Notes under the pieces: model-generated | The model's input: only the letters and a program-made list of their open reading frames with translations | Told to the model about the DNA's origin: nothing | Database searches by the model: none | In this document: positions 53,410 to 61,743 of the stretch, piece by piece | Position numbering within the stretch: the first letter of the stretch is position 1 | How the letters are laid out: each line of letters opens with the position of its first letter | Made by a program: the position numbers and the translations under genes | From: Bartonella sp. F02 | Lineage (GTDB): Bacteria; Pseudomonadota; Alphaproteobacteria; Rhizobiales; Rhizobiaceae | Length of the DNA stretch: 64,000 bases | Assembly (NCBI RefSeq): GCF_026929975.1 | Contig: NZ_JANHOK010000005.1 | Coordinates: 78,914 to 142,913, forward strand | Direction of reading: 5' to 3'

Positions 53410-55243
53410 AATCTGGAATAAACGTTCAAGATCGATCAATTTCGTTGAAAAATTATAAGAAGTGTTGATTGATAATCCTTGAATGATAGTGTGTCCTTTC
53501 AAAGGTCTGATCCTATCTTTCGCAGAGTTTTTATTATTCATTGAGAGAGATTATTTAAGATTATTTACTAAGAAGGCTGTTCGAGATTATTCCAGCTTCT
53601 TAAGGTGGTTTGAAAAGCTGAGAGTGTTGGCAAACAAAAAAGATTATTGGAAAACACTGGCGAAAGGATGTCATTCTTTCGACATGAGCTGAGCATTCAC
53701 GCAGATTCGTCGTATTCAGAACATGATAAGAATATTCATATTCATGTGCGTATCATTGTACTTAGTGTATGCAATCGTTGATTAAATTTTTCTTAAAGCT
53801 ATCATTGTTCGCATTGATTTTTATAAAATGATATGGAACATGGAAGTGTTATTGAAAGACACACACGATAAAAATATGAAAAGATTCATCAAGTTTTATT
53901 AATTTTGCAATAAAAATAAATTTTAATGGCTTTGATCTCAAATTGATTGAATATTTATCATAAATTTGCCGCATTGTTGTTGGATGCTGACGAAAGCTTC
54001 AGCATTCAAGCTGAAGTTAGGTGATAAAGGAAACTGCTATATTTGCTGCGTCCCCCCTGCAGCAAATAAATCTAGGGTCACCGCTCCATAGCTTTCCGGC
54101 AGTTGCAAATGCAGCTGTCGGGAATTCTGCTTCTTGAAGTTTGCTATATAGAGAGAGTACCTGTCAAGTATAAAGATTGGTTGCGGTGAGGGTTGTAATT
54201 TCTTGGTGTTTTTCAGCTTTTTATGGAACTTGCAATGCAGGGTGGGTGTTTTTACCTTAAGTTTAGGTTTTTTTGATCGTAAATGGAGTCTTGTAATGTG
54301 CCGGCGTTGCCAGTTTTGAGACGTTTGAGATGCAATTTGTGGGGAATGTTTCTTTAGTTATTTTTTCAGTGTTCACATTTTTGATGATTGAAATATGATG
54401 TTTTGCATTTCTAAGGTTATTTTGTACTTTAAAAGTTTTTCCTGTGAAAGAGGTGTTCATGCGCTGTTTTCTTCATAAAGCATAGATGTTTGTGGAGATA
54501 TGAAATAAAATAAGCATTGAAAAAACAAAGTAATTATTGATTTTGTAATGATTATAAAGGTTTTCCGTTAATAAAAATCAAAGAAGGATGGTATAAACAT
54601 GAACAACACAAGGGAAGGTTTTTCGTAAAAAAAGATTGAACAAAGAGAGATTTGAAAAGTGTAAGAACGAGTGATTGATTGTTTTTAGAATGCTTCGCGT
54701 GATGTGCAAATTGATATATTGATGAAAGTGAAATGTCTTTTGCAAGGTGGTTTTATGCAAAACTCTCAATGGTAGGGTTGCTTTCATGGGCAGGAGAGGT
54801 TATGCTAAATGCGATACTTGTGTGAAAAATGCGCGAATAAGGGGATATCAGCATTTTTTCAGGGATGGAAAGTCTAAAAGCATAAAGAAAATTTTCTGTT
54901 TATATGCCTGCGTGTAATGTGCATATTTTCGTTTTTTCTTTTTTCCACAAGATTATTTTTTGAACAAAATATAGCATATTTAAGAAAAAACACTTGGAGT
55001 TTTGTGTGAAAATCACTAGGGTCCTGCATGTTAGCAGAAAAAAAGGAAATTTTAGGCTTAAGTATTTCCTATCTGTTGTTTATTGTTTTCAAAAAAAATA
55101 TGCTTTTTCAAATATCAGCCAAGGTTATTTGAAAAACGTAAGACGGGAAACATTCAATAACCGTGTTTTGATATAGCAAATATTTCAAAAATAGAATGAA
55201 GAATAAAATTAACTAAGACAGACAGACTCCAAAAGGGATAAAT
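53410..55243. other. Long non-coding stretch with a structured core
   Basis: These 1.8 kb hold no supported gene; several 60-70-codon open stretches lack starts, ribosome sites or composition. A cluster of hairpins at 53,996-54,122 (listed separately) is the main feature. The remainder is AT-rich and stem-loop poor. The promoter of the DUF4167 gene lies at the right end, but I cannot place it. Confidence 0.4.
53996..54122. ncRNA. Candidate structured RNA element (three hairpins)
   Basis: Three stem-loops lie in 125 bases: CTTCAGC...GCTGAAG, TTTGCTGC...GCAGCAAA around a C-rich loop (54,041-54,067), and CCGGCAGTTGCA-AA-TGCAGCTGTCGG (about 54,097-54,122). In the last, two positions pair as G-T/T-G, which suggests selection on RNA rather than on a DNA palindrome. 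It stands out in AT-rich surroundings. Orientation is not established and no terminator T-run is clear. Confidence 0.4.
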
Positions 55244-56017
55244 ATGAGGCCACAACAAAATAGACGGGTGCGCGGTCGCAATAATAACAATAACAACAAT
55301 CGTCGCGGTCCTAATCCGTTGTCTCGGAATTATGAAAGTAATGGTCCGGATGTTAAAATTCGTGGAAATGCCCAGCAAATTGCTGATAAATACATAAGTT
55401 TAGCGCGTGATGCTCAAGGAGCTGGGGACCGTGTTATGTCTGAGAATTATCTGCAACATGCTGAACATTATTTACGGATCATTCTGGCAGCTGTTGGACA
55501 AATGTCTCACCAAGTTCAACGGAGTGAAAGCAATGAGCAGGAATGTGAAGAAGTCAATGCTGCAAATGCTGCAAATGCTAAAAATGATGAAATTAAAAAT
55601 AATGATGGCAAAGATGAGCTGCTACTTCAGCAAATGCAGCTAGAAAAAAAGAATGATGAACAAAGAAGAAGAGAAAAAAACGGGCGTGCGGATGATGCGT
55701 TAACGACCAATGCTTTATCAGAAGAAGTTGATAATCAGAAGCAATATGCTGCTGAAAATGATTCTGAAGCGGTTAGCGATAAAAATGCTAAAACTGTTAA
55801 AAAACCACGTCGTACTCCGCGTCGACGGACTGCCCAAGCAAAAGAGCAGGAAAAAGAAATATCATCGTCTGAACTGCCACAGATGGCATCAAAAATGATT
55901 GAAGAAGAAGTGGCTGTCGCAGAAAAAGTTGTTGAACTTCCTTTGATGACAGAAGAAGTACAGAAAAAACCACGTCGACGTCGGGTTGTTGCTGCTTCAG
56001 CAGAAGAAAGCGTTTAA
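55244..56017 (+). CDS. DUF4167 domain-containing protein
   Basis: The 257-residue protein has the DUF4167 domain at residues 1-85: an Arg/Asn-rich start (RRVRGRNNNNNNNRRGPNPLSRNYESNGPDVKIRG) and then NAQQIADKYISLARDAQGAGDRVMSENYLQHAEHYLRII, conserved in Rhizobiales. The rest is a disordered Glu/Lys-rich tail with an Arg-rich KKPRRTPRRRTAQ segment and a similar ending (KKPRRRRVV). Composition suggests nucleic-acid binding. The function is unknown. Confidence 0.88.
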   Translation: MRPQQNRRVRGRNNNNNNNRRGPNPLSRNYESNGPDVKIRGNAQQIADKYISLARDAQGAGDRVMSENYLQHAEHYLRIILAAVGQMSHQVQRSESNEQECEEVNAANAANAKNDEIKNNDGKDELLLQQMQLEKKNDEQRRREKNGRADDALTTNALSEEVDNQKQYAAENDSEAVSDKNAKTVKKPRRTPRRRTAQAKEQEKEISSSELPQMASKMIEEEVAVAEKVVELPLMTEEVQKKPRRRRVVAASAEESV

Positions 56018-56032
56018 ACGTTTAAACGTTTA

Positions 56033-56500
56033 TTATGGCGTTTCTGTTTGTAGTAGAGAAGATGGTGAGGGTGTGGAATCGGTTATTTCAACAGAAAGAG
56101 TTGAGATAAGTTCACCTGTATAATAATTATAAATCATGAACTGTGTTTGACCATTGGGTGTTAACACGTGTAACATGATATTCTTTTCTGAAAGACTGTG
56201 TGAAAGAATTTGTGTTTTTTCTGGTAAACGCAAAGTGTGCGAGGTGATTTCTGAACCAGTATTTGGTGCTGAAAAGAGCTTTGTGTCTTTTGTAGCAGGT
56301 TCATGGGCTATAATTTTATAGATAACCCCCCCAAGCACAGCAAGAATGAGAGCAATTGTAATTGAAATGGAAATAAGCATTAAACGCATAAGCTTTTTTC
56401 TAATTCGTTCCACTGCAGGATCTAATGGGTCGTTTGAGGACAACAAACTGTTTTCTTCTAGTGAACTTTGTAGAGAGTGAACGTGTTTGTTATCCGCCAT
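56033..56500 (-). CDS. Single-pass membrane protein (DUF6476-like)
   Basis: The 155-residue protein has an acidic cytoplasmic N-terminus (MADNKHVHSLQ start), a membrane helix at about 55-77 (LMLISISITIALILAVLGGVIYKII) and a beta-rich periplasmic part (TLRLPEKTQILSHSLSEKNIMLHVLTPNGQTQFMIYNYYTGELIS). The layout resembles small alphaproteobacterial proteins annotated as DUF6476 or fimbrial-like, but I cannot confirm the family. I use ATG 56,500 (GGGAT ribosome site) rather than an upstream ATG at 56,662 that would overlap the next gene. Confidence 0.6.
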   Translation of the reverse strand: MADNKHVHSLQSSLEENSLLSSNDPLDPAVERIRKKLMRLMLISISITIALILAVLGGVIYKIIAHEPATKDTKLFSAPNTGSEITSHTLRLPEKTQILSHSLSEKNIMLHVLTPNGQTQFMIYNYYTGELISTLSVEITDSTPSPSSLLQTETP

Positions 56501-56624
56501 GGACCTATCCCTTTTTATTTTTTTTAAAATATCGGGCGAATTTATGCGTTTAATGCTGTTTATGCAATGGTTTGCTGAGCAAAAAAGAGTCAAATGACAC
56601 AAAACTATCTGTTGGCGGGTTTGT

Positions 56625-56897
56625 TCATGGTTTATTTTGGCTGCGTAAAAGAAAATGGCCATGGTTTGTTACAGACCAAATAAGATCTATTTTTTCCAAC
56701 TGTAAATTGGTGTGTATGTTTGTACATTGAGCAAAAATCTGTTCTCCATGAGGAGAAAATTTTTTGACCAAAGGGATCATTTGCTGTTCACAAGCTTGTA
56801 CGGTTTCATAAATCTTGACCATTGTATTATTAGAGTAACAGCTTTTAAGATCATCTGTACAAGCAACTAATAAAAGAATTGAAACAAGAGGAGCCAT
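56625..56897 (-). CDS. Small lipoprotein of unknown function
   Basis: From ATG 56,897 the 90-residue product has a lipoprotein signal with lipobox LLLVAC (Cys14) and a mature part with several cysteines (KSCYSNNTM, VQACEQQM, FAQCTNIH) that could form disulfides. The frame stays open upstream to 57,062, but the lipobox marks the internal ATG as the start. It is adjacent to the membrane-protein gene on the same strand, 120 bases away. No family is recognised. Confidence 0.6.
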   Translation of the reverse strand: MAPLVSILLLVACTDDLKSCYSNNTMVKIYETVQACEQQMIPLVKKFSPHGEQIFAQCTNIHTNLQLEKIDLIWSVTNHGHFLLRSQNKP

Positions 56898-57136
56898 AAA
56901 AATATCGATCTTGAAAAATTGGCAAAACATTGAGATATTTGCCAGCAAAAAAGAGAAGACGTTCTCGAGATTAAACGATCTCAAATGTTTTTTGTTCCCA
57001 TGAAGAGGATGTGGAAAAGCGTTATTTGAGCAAAAAATATTTAAATGCACAGCGCATTTCAAAAAGGAGTAAAGATATATTTTTCTTTATCTAGAAATAA
57101 ACCAAGCTGTATAGAAGGGTATACTTCGTTCTTGTT

Positions 57137-58156
57137 CTATAAAAATACATCAAAATGAGTATCAGGAACAGAGAGACAATACATAACACCTTTTTCTGTT
57201 AGCGTTAAAGAAGCTGAGCCATTAACAGAAATAGGGACGATTTTTTCCAAAACGGCACTTCCAAAACAGGTTTGCTTTTGCTTAGAAAGAATGGTTTGTG
57301 GTGCAAAATTTTCGCTCCAGGTGATTAAGAGATGCGTATTTTTATTGGTATTTTTTTGAATTTCGCAACACACAGAAACATTTCCGCCTTCTTGTGATAA
57401 AGCACCAAAAGAAAGTGAATTGATAATGAGTTCATGAAAAGCCAAACCGATATGTAACGCGGCATTTGGAAAGAGATAGGGATCGACTCCTGTAATTGAG
57501 AATCTTTCCATTTCTTTGACTAAATAACCAAAAATTTGAGATTGTACGAGATCCCGAAATTGAGCACCTCGCCAGTCAGAATCAGTAACAAGATCTTGAG
57601 AGTGGGAAAGAGAATGGATTCGTCCTTGAAATTTTCGTAAAAAAACTTGAAGCGATTCAGTATATCGGGCGGTTTGGCTTGCTATACTTTGAATGATAGC
57701 CAAAAGATTTTTAGAGCGATGACTGACTTCTCTGAGCAATATTTTTAAGACTTGCTCACGGCGGCGTAATCCTGAAATATCAACACCTGTGGTGATAATT
57801 CCGATAATTTCTCCATTGTCATTGCGATGACAATCAATAGAAAATTTATACCAAATATCTTGCTTGGAAACATTCTCAAAGCGCGCTTCGATGGTTTGCA
57901 TTATGCCAGTTGCTAAAACCTGTAGCTTGATTGTTTCCATATTATCTGCAAGATCACGCGAAAAAAAATCACTATCGCGGCATCCTATGCGCCATTTATT
58001 ACGCAAATGTTGTGGTAGATTTTCAGACCACACATAAACTAAATTAGGTGTTTGATATAAAACACAAATATCAGCGCCATTGATGGCTTGCATTAAAGCG
58101 CTCAGACGCGATCTGTCTATGTGTGGGGTAGAAACAGGAGTCATCATCATGATCAA
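57137..58156 (-). CDS. PAS-HWE/HisKA_2 sensor histidine kinase of the general stress response
   Basis: The 339-residue soluble kinase has a PAS sensor domain at about residues 18-130 (ADICVLYQTPNLVYVWSENLP, GIITTGVDISGLRRREQ) and an HWE/HisKA_2-type dimerisation helix with phosphoacceptor His146 in LLREVSHRSKNLLAIIQSIA, followed by a degenerate ATP-binding domain (IGLAFHELIINSLSFGAL). Kinases of this class phosphorylate PhyR. It lies 14 bases downstream of phyR on the same strand, so they are probably co-transcribed. The signal sensed is unknown. Confidence 0.88.
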   Translation of the reverse strand: MIMMMTPVSTPHIDRSRLSALMQAINGADICVLYQTPNLVYVWSENLPQHLRNKWRIGCRDSDFFSRDLADNMETIKLQVLATGIMQTIEARFENVSKQDIWYKFSIDCHRNDNGEIIGIITTGVDISGLRRREQVLKILLREVSHRSKNLLAIIQSIASQTARYTESLQVFLRKFQGRIHSLSHSQDLVTDSDWRGAQFRDLVQSQIFGYLVKEMERFSITGVDPYLFPNAALHIGLAFHELIINSLSFGALSQEGGNVSVCCEIQKNTNKNTHLLITWSENFAPQTILSKQKQTCFGSAVLEKIVPISVNGSASLTLTEKGVMYCLSVPDTHFDVFL

Positions 58157-58170
58157 AATTTTGCTGCGTT

Positions 58171-58965
58171 TTAGGCAGCTTTGGAAGCATTTTCTTGGAA
58201 AAATAATGCTTGTGAAATGAGTGCTTTTACCATATCAGGATTAAACGGTTTTGTAACGAGAAAAGTAGGTTCAGGACGTTCTCCTGTTAGTAATCTTTCA
58301 GGAAAAGCTGTGATGAAAATAACAGGAATCTGCTCCTTTTTCAAAATATCATTAACGGCATCAATCCCAGAACTGTTATCCGCTAATTGAATATCCGCTA
58401 AAATAAGACGTGGTTTTTTCTGATGATACATGACGACAGCTTCATCACGCGTGCGGGCAATGCCGACAACTTTGTGGCCAAGATTTTCAACCATTTGCTC
58501 AATATCCATAGCAATGAGAGGTTCGTCTTCAATAATCATAACCTGCGTGGCAATTTGCTGAGAAATATCCAGAGAGGCTTGATTCAGAAAATGACGAAAT
58601 TCTTGAGCATCAAGATTCATAATTTCACCTGCCTCACGCTCATTAAATCCTTCTACAGCAACTAAAAGAAAAGCTTGGCGTGCTCGTGGTGTCAGATAGG
58701 ATAGTTTTTCATGCGCTTTTTTCTCAAGATCAAATTGGGATAAAGGAATGGCGATATTGGGCGTAGTTTGGTCAAAAAGGTGGCAAAAAAGTTGGTAAAC
58801 TCCAATACGATCGCTAGATGCTTTTGGAAAAATAGAGAGATCAACAATAAGAGCTTCTAACATCGCAGCGACATAAGCATCTCCAGAAGATTGGCTGCCA
58901 GTTACAGATCGAGCAAAACGTCTAAGATAGGGAAGATGTGATGCGATGCGCGTTGATAGTGACAT
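58171..58965 (-). CDS. phyR: Response regulator / anti-anti-sigma factor PhyR
   Basis: PhyR has a sigma-factor-like N-terminal domain (about 1-135: SHLPYLRRFARSVTGSQSSGDAYVAAMLEALI and LSYLTPRARQAFLLVAVEGFNEREAGEIMNLD) and a C-terminal receiver (about 141-255: MIIEDEPLIAMDIEQMVENLG, phospho-acceptor Asp191 in RLILADIQLADNSSG, VIFITAFPERLL, VTKPFNP). When phosphorylated it binds NepR and frees the sigma factor EcfG. I choose ATG 58,965; an open TTG at 59,016 would add 17 residues. It is divergent from nepR-ecfG. Confidence 0.95.
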   Translation of the reverse strand: MSLSTRIASHLPYLRRFARSVTGSQSSGDAYVAAMLEALIVDLSIFPKASSDRIGVYQLFCHLFDQTTPNIAIPLSQFDLEKKAHEKLSYLTPRARQAFLLVAVEGFNEREAGEIMNLDAQEFRHFLNQASLDISQQIATQVMIIEDEPLIAMDIEQMVENLGHKVVGIARTRDEAVVMYHQKKPRLILADIQLADNSSGIDAVNDILKKEQIPVIFITAFPERLLTGERPEPTFLVTKPFNPDMVKALISQALFFQENASKAA

Positions 58966-59022
58966 ATGTATGACTCCTTTGTCTTTTGTAGGCGCTTTAT
59001 TACTCAAAATTCCCAATACACA

Positions 59023-59053
59023 AAAAAGTTCCTTCCCCCGTATGGAACTTTTT
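59023..59053. promoter_or_regulatory. Back-to-back GGAAC elements between phyR and nepR
   Basis: AAAAAGTTCC (59,023-59,032) and GGAACTTTTT (59,044-59,053) form a perfect 10-bp inverted repeat. Each arm is a GGAAC -35 element of EcfG-type promoters, one pointing toward phyR and one toward nepR. The downstream -10 sites are AT-rich rather than the usual GTT, so the fit is partial. They would give auto-activation of both transcripts. Confidence 0.6.
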
Positions 59054-59124
59054 AGATGAAATTATATTTACAACCATTAAGGGATAACCTTCTTTTTACA
59101 CTATATGGGTTAGGGGGATAAAAA

Positions 59125-59328
59125 ATGAACAATTGTGGTGAAAAAAATCTCACCAATTATTTCGCGCTTGAAGATGATATTCTTGGCACAAATAGTGAAA
59201 TAGCGCTGAAGCTGCGTCAATTTTATATGAACATTCAAGAAGAAACTATTCCTGTGCATTTGCTGGAGCTTTTAGAAAAGCTCGATAAAGCTGAGCAAAT
59301 GAGTTTGAATCGTGCAGAAAAGGCTTAA
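59125..59328 (+). CDS. nepR: Anti-sigma factor NepR
   Basis: The 67-residue protein has the NepR core (residues 25-62: EIALKLRQFYMNIQEETIPVHLLELLEKLDKAE), with the two helices that clamp sigma EcfG and are pulled off by PhyR. It lies between phyR (divergent) and ecfG (6 bases downstream), the standard general-stress-response layout in Rhizobiales. ATG 59,125 has an AGGGGGA ribosome site. Confidence 0.92.
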   Translation: MNNCGEKNLTNYFALEDDILGTNSEIALKLRQFYMNIQEETIPVHLLELLEKLDKAEQMSLNRAEKA

Positions 59329-59334
59329 TCTGCC

Positions 59335-59889
59335 ATGACAACAAGCACGAAAAACTTTAAACAAGAATTGCTCTTATCTTTGCCAGCTTTGCGCGCTTTT
59401 GCTATTTCTTTGTGTAACAAACGCGATAAAGCAGAAGATTTGGTTCAAGATACCATCATGAAAGCGTGGGCAAAGCAAGAAAGCTTTGAAATGGGAACCA
59501 ATATAAAAGCTTGGCTTTTTACCATTTTACGGAATGAATTTTATACTCAAATCCGTAAAGGAGGAAGAGAAGTTCAAGACAGTGAAGGAATTTTTACTCA
59601 AAGTATGGCCGTTCATCCCACTCAATATGGATCTATGGATTTACAGGATTTTAAAAAGGCCTTAGATATGCTTTCTTCTGATCAAAAAGAAGCCATTATT
59701 TTAATTGGAGCCTCTGGTTTTTCTTATGAGGATGCTGCGGCTATTTGTGGTTGCGCCGTTGGAACAATTAAAAGCCGCGTGAGCAGAGCGCGTCATCGTT
59801 TACAGGAGCTTCTTCAAGTCAATGGTGAATCCGATTATGGACCGGATTCTTATTCTGCTGGATGCACATTGTGCTCATTTAATGGCTAA
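59335..59889 (+). CDS. ecfG: General stress ECF sigma factor EcfG (RpoE)
   Basis: The 184-residue group ECF15 sigma factor has region 2 (LRAFAISLCNKRDKAEDLVQDTIMKAWAKQESFEMGTNIKAWLFTILRN) and region 4 (LDMLSSDQKEAIILIGASGFSYEDAAAICGCAVGTIKSRVSRARHRLQELL). It directs the general stress regulon once NepR is titrated by PhyR. It is co-transcribed with nepR. A Tyr/Cys-rich extension (SYSAGCTLCSFNG) ends the protein. Confidence 0.94.
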   Translation: MTTSTKNFKQELLLSLPALRAFAISLCNKRDKAEDLVQDTIMKAWAKQESFEMGTNIKAWLFTILRNEFYTQIRKGGREVQDSEGIFTQSMAVHPTQYGSMDLQDFKKALDMLSSDQKEAIILIGASGFSYEDAAAICGCAVGTIKSRVSRARHRLQELLQVNGESDYGPDSYSAGCTLCSFNG

Positions 59890-60091
59890 AAAAGCGTAAT
59901 AATTATGATTGAGAACCTTGTTTTTTTTATTCTCGTCATAGCTATTAAATAAAAGTCCTCATTTTAAGAAAATTTAAAATGTATGGCATATGCACCCTTG
60001 GGGAGAATAAAGAGAAACTTATATGCAGGTGCCAAGAGGGCTTTTTCTTGATGTTCTAATTGATCAGGCAAATTCCCCTCTGTGCTGAAGA

Positions 60092-61570
60092 ATGACGATT
60101 GTCAGGTTCGCCAATGGAAATTATATGACAACAAAAACAAACTTGCTTCCTAAAAAAATAGCTTCTACTTCAGCAACATCCCATTGGCGTTGGACGGCAA
60201 TGATTGTTTCTCTTTTGATGGCATTTTTAGCATCAACTTTTATTGTCCTTTTATCAAATGCTGTTGATCGCGAGATTTCTCGATTGAACATTAGTTCGGA
60301 GTTGCGTGAACAAGCAGATTTGGTTCTGATTAGTTTAATTGATATGGCAGCAGCTGACAGAAGTTATGCCAGTAGTCACAAAATGGAAGATAAAGCACGC
60401 TTTGAAAGTGCGGTACGCAATCTCAATGATATTCTTGATTATACGGCGCTGATTGTTTATTCGCATCCACAATGGTATGAATGGTTTAATGCGTTTAAAA
60501 AGGAAGTTGAAACGCGCAAAGCTATTATGAGCACGCATATGATGACTCTTGATGATTTGATCGAAGAGACGCAAAATCTTCCCACTTCCTCTGAAATCGC
60601 AAAGATGCCCATTGCTCATTTAGCACAATTGATGACAAATTTCATCAATGGAGATGATATTGAACGACAAAAACAGCGTGAGGGAATTGCTGTTATGCGT
60701 GCTGCTTTAACGTTAGCAGCGATCATTTCTGTTGTGAGTACTTTTATTTCAGCCTTTTTTGTCATTAATCGTTTTCGTCGTGATGTCCGCTATTTGAAGA
60801 TATATCAATCATTGCTTTATAGTGAAAATACAGCTCTTGAGGCACGTGTGAAAGAGCGAACACGTGAATTGGAAAAAGCACGTAATCATGCAGAAAAAGA
60901 ACGCCAACGTGTTGAGATTTTATTGCAGGATGCAAGCCATCGCATTGGAAATTCTCTTGGTACGGTATCCTCTCTGCTAGGATTGCAGTTAAATCGGAGC
61001 AAGAATGAAGAAGTAAGATCTGTTCTTGGTGCAGCACGTGATCGTATTCAAACAATCTCAACGGCTCATCGTCGGTTGCGCTTGAGTGATGATATGGAAA
61101 CAACTTTATTGGCAGAGTTCCTTAGTTCTGTTGTTCATGATGTTGAATTAGCGGTTCCTTTTGAATTACGCGAAAATATAACGATTCACACGTCTTTCAA
61201 AGATTGTCGTTTATCTTCTAGAGATGCCACAACGCTTGGAATTATTTTAGGTGAACTCCTAACAAATTCTTTAAAACATGCTTTTCCGAATCATCGCGCG
61301 GGGCATATTTATATTTCTTTTGGTCCCCAAGCCAATGGTCAGATGGTTCTTATTGTTGAAGATGATGGTGTGGGCATGAGTCACCAAGATTCAGAACAAA
61401 AAACCGGCCTTGGTCGCTTAGTTGTAGAACAGCTTTGTATGCAGTTTGGGGAAAAATCTCTTTTTGAAACATCTCATCTGGGGGGAACAAAGGTCACAAT
61501 TCCGTTACCAAAACTTGCAACGAGTGATTCAAAAGACTCATCGTCAGATGATTTACCTTTTGTTTTTTAA
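60092..61570 (+). CDS. Membrane-bound CHASE3-HisKA_2 histidine kinase
   Basis: The 492-residue kinase has a first membrane helix at about 33-55, a periplasmic CHASE3-like helical sensor domain, a second helix at about 203-226, a coiled-coil linker (EARVKERTRELEKARNHAEKERQRVE) and an HWE/HisKA_2-type phosphoacceptor His283 in LLQDASHRIGNSLGTVSSLLGLQ with an HATPase (GELLTNSLKHAFPNHRAGHI, EDDGVGM). It follows ecfG by 200 bases on the same strand. It likely feeds the PhyR pathway as a second sensor. ATG 60,125, which has a GGAA ribosome site, is an alternative start. Confidence 0.88.
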   Translation: MTIVRFANGNYMTTKTNLLPKKIASTSATSHWRWTAMIVSLLMAFLASTFIVLLSNAVDREISRLNISSELREQADLVLISLIDMAAADRSYASSHKMEDKARFESAVRNLNDILDYTALIVYSHPQWYEWFNAFKKEVETRKAIMSTHMMTLDDLIEETQNLPTSSEIAKMPIAHLAQLMTNFINGDDIERQKQREGIAVMRAALTLAAIISVVSTFISAFFVINRFRRDVRYLKIYQSLLYSENTALEARVKERTRELEKARNHAEKERQRVEILLQDASHRIGNSLGTVSSLLGLQLNRSKNEEVRSVLGAARDRIQTISTAHRRLRLSDDMETTLLAEFLSSVVHDVELAVPFELRENITIHTSFKDCRLSSRDATTLGIILGELLTNSLKHAFPNHRAGHIYISFGPQANGQMVLIVEDDGVGMSHQDSEQKTGLGRLVVEQLCMQFGEKSLFETSHLGGTKVTIPLPKLATSDSKDSSSDDLPFVF

Positions 61571-61743
61571 TCATTTAAAAAAGTGTTTCTACTTTATTTT
61601 TATTATACTTTAGTTGTTCTTCTTTTTTGTAAAAAGAAAGACACTATTTTTCATGGGAAAGAGAAGTTTCAGCTTCTCTGTATCATTGATGATGGGAAAC
61701 TCCATGGAGAAGAATGCACGTTTTGAAAGGGAGGAAAGATCCT

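Noticed and set aside
54263..55176. Several 60-70-codon frames on both strands in the 1.8-kb spacer
   Set aside because: AT-rich noise without starts or ribosome sites.
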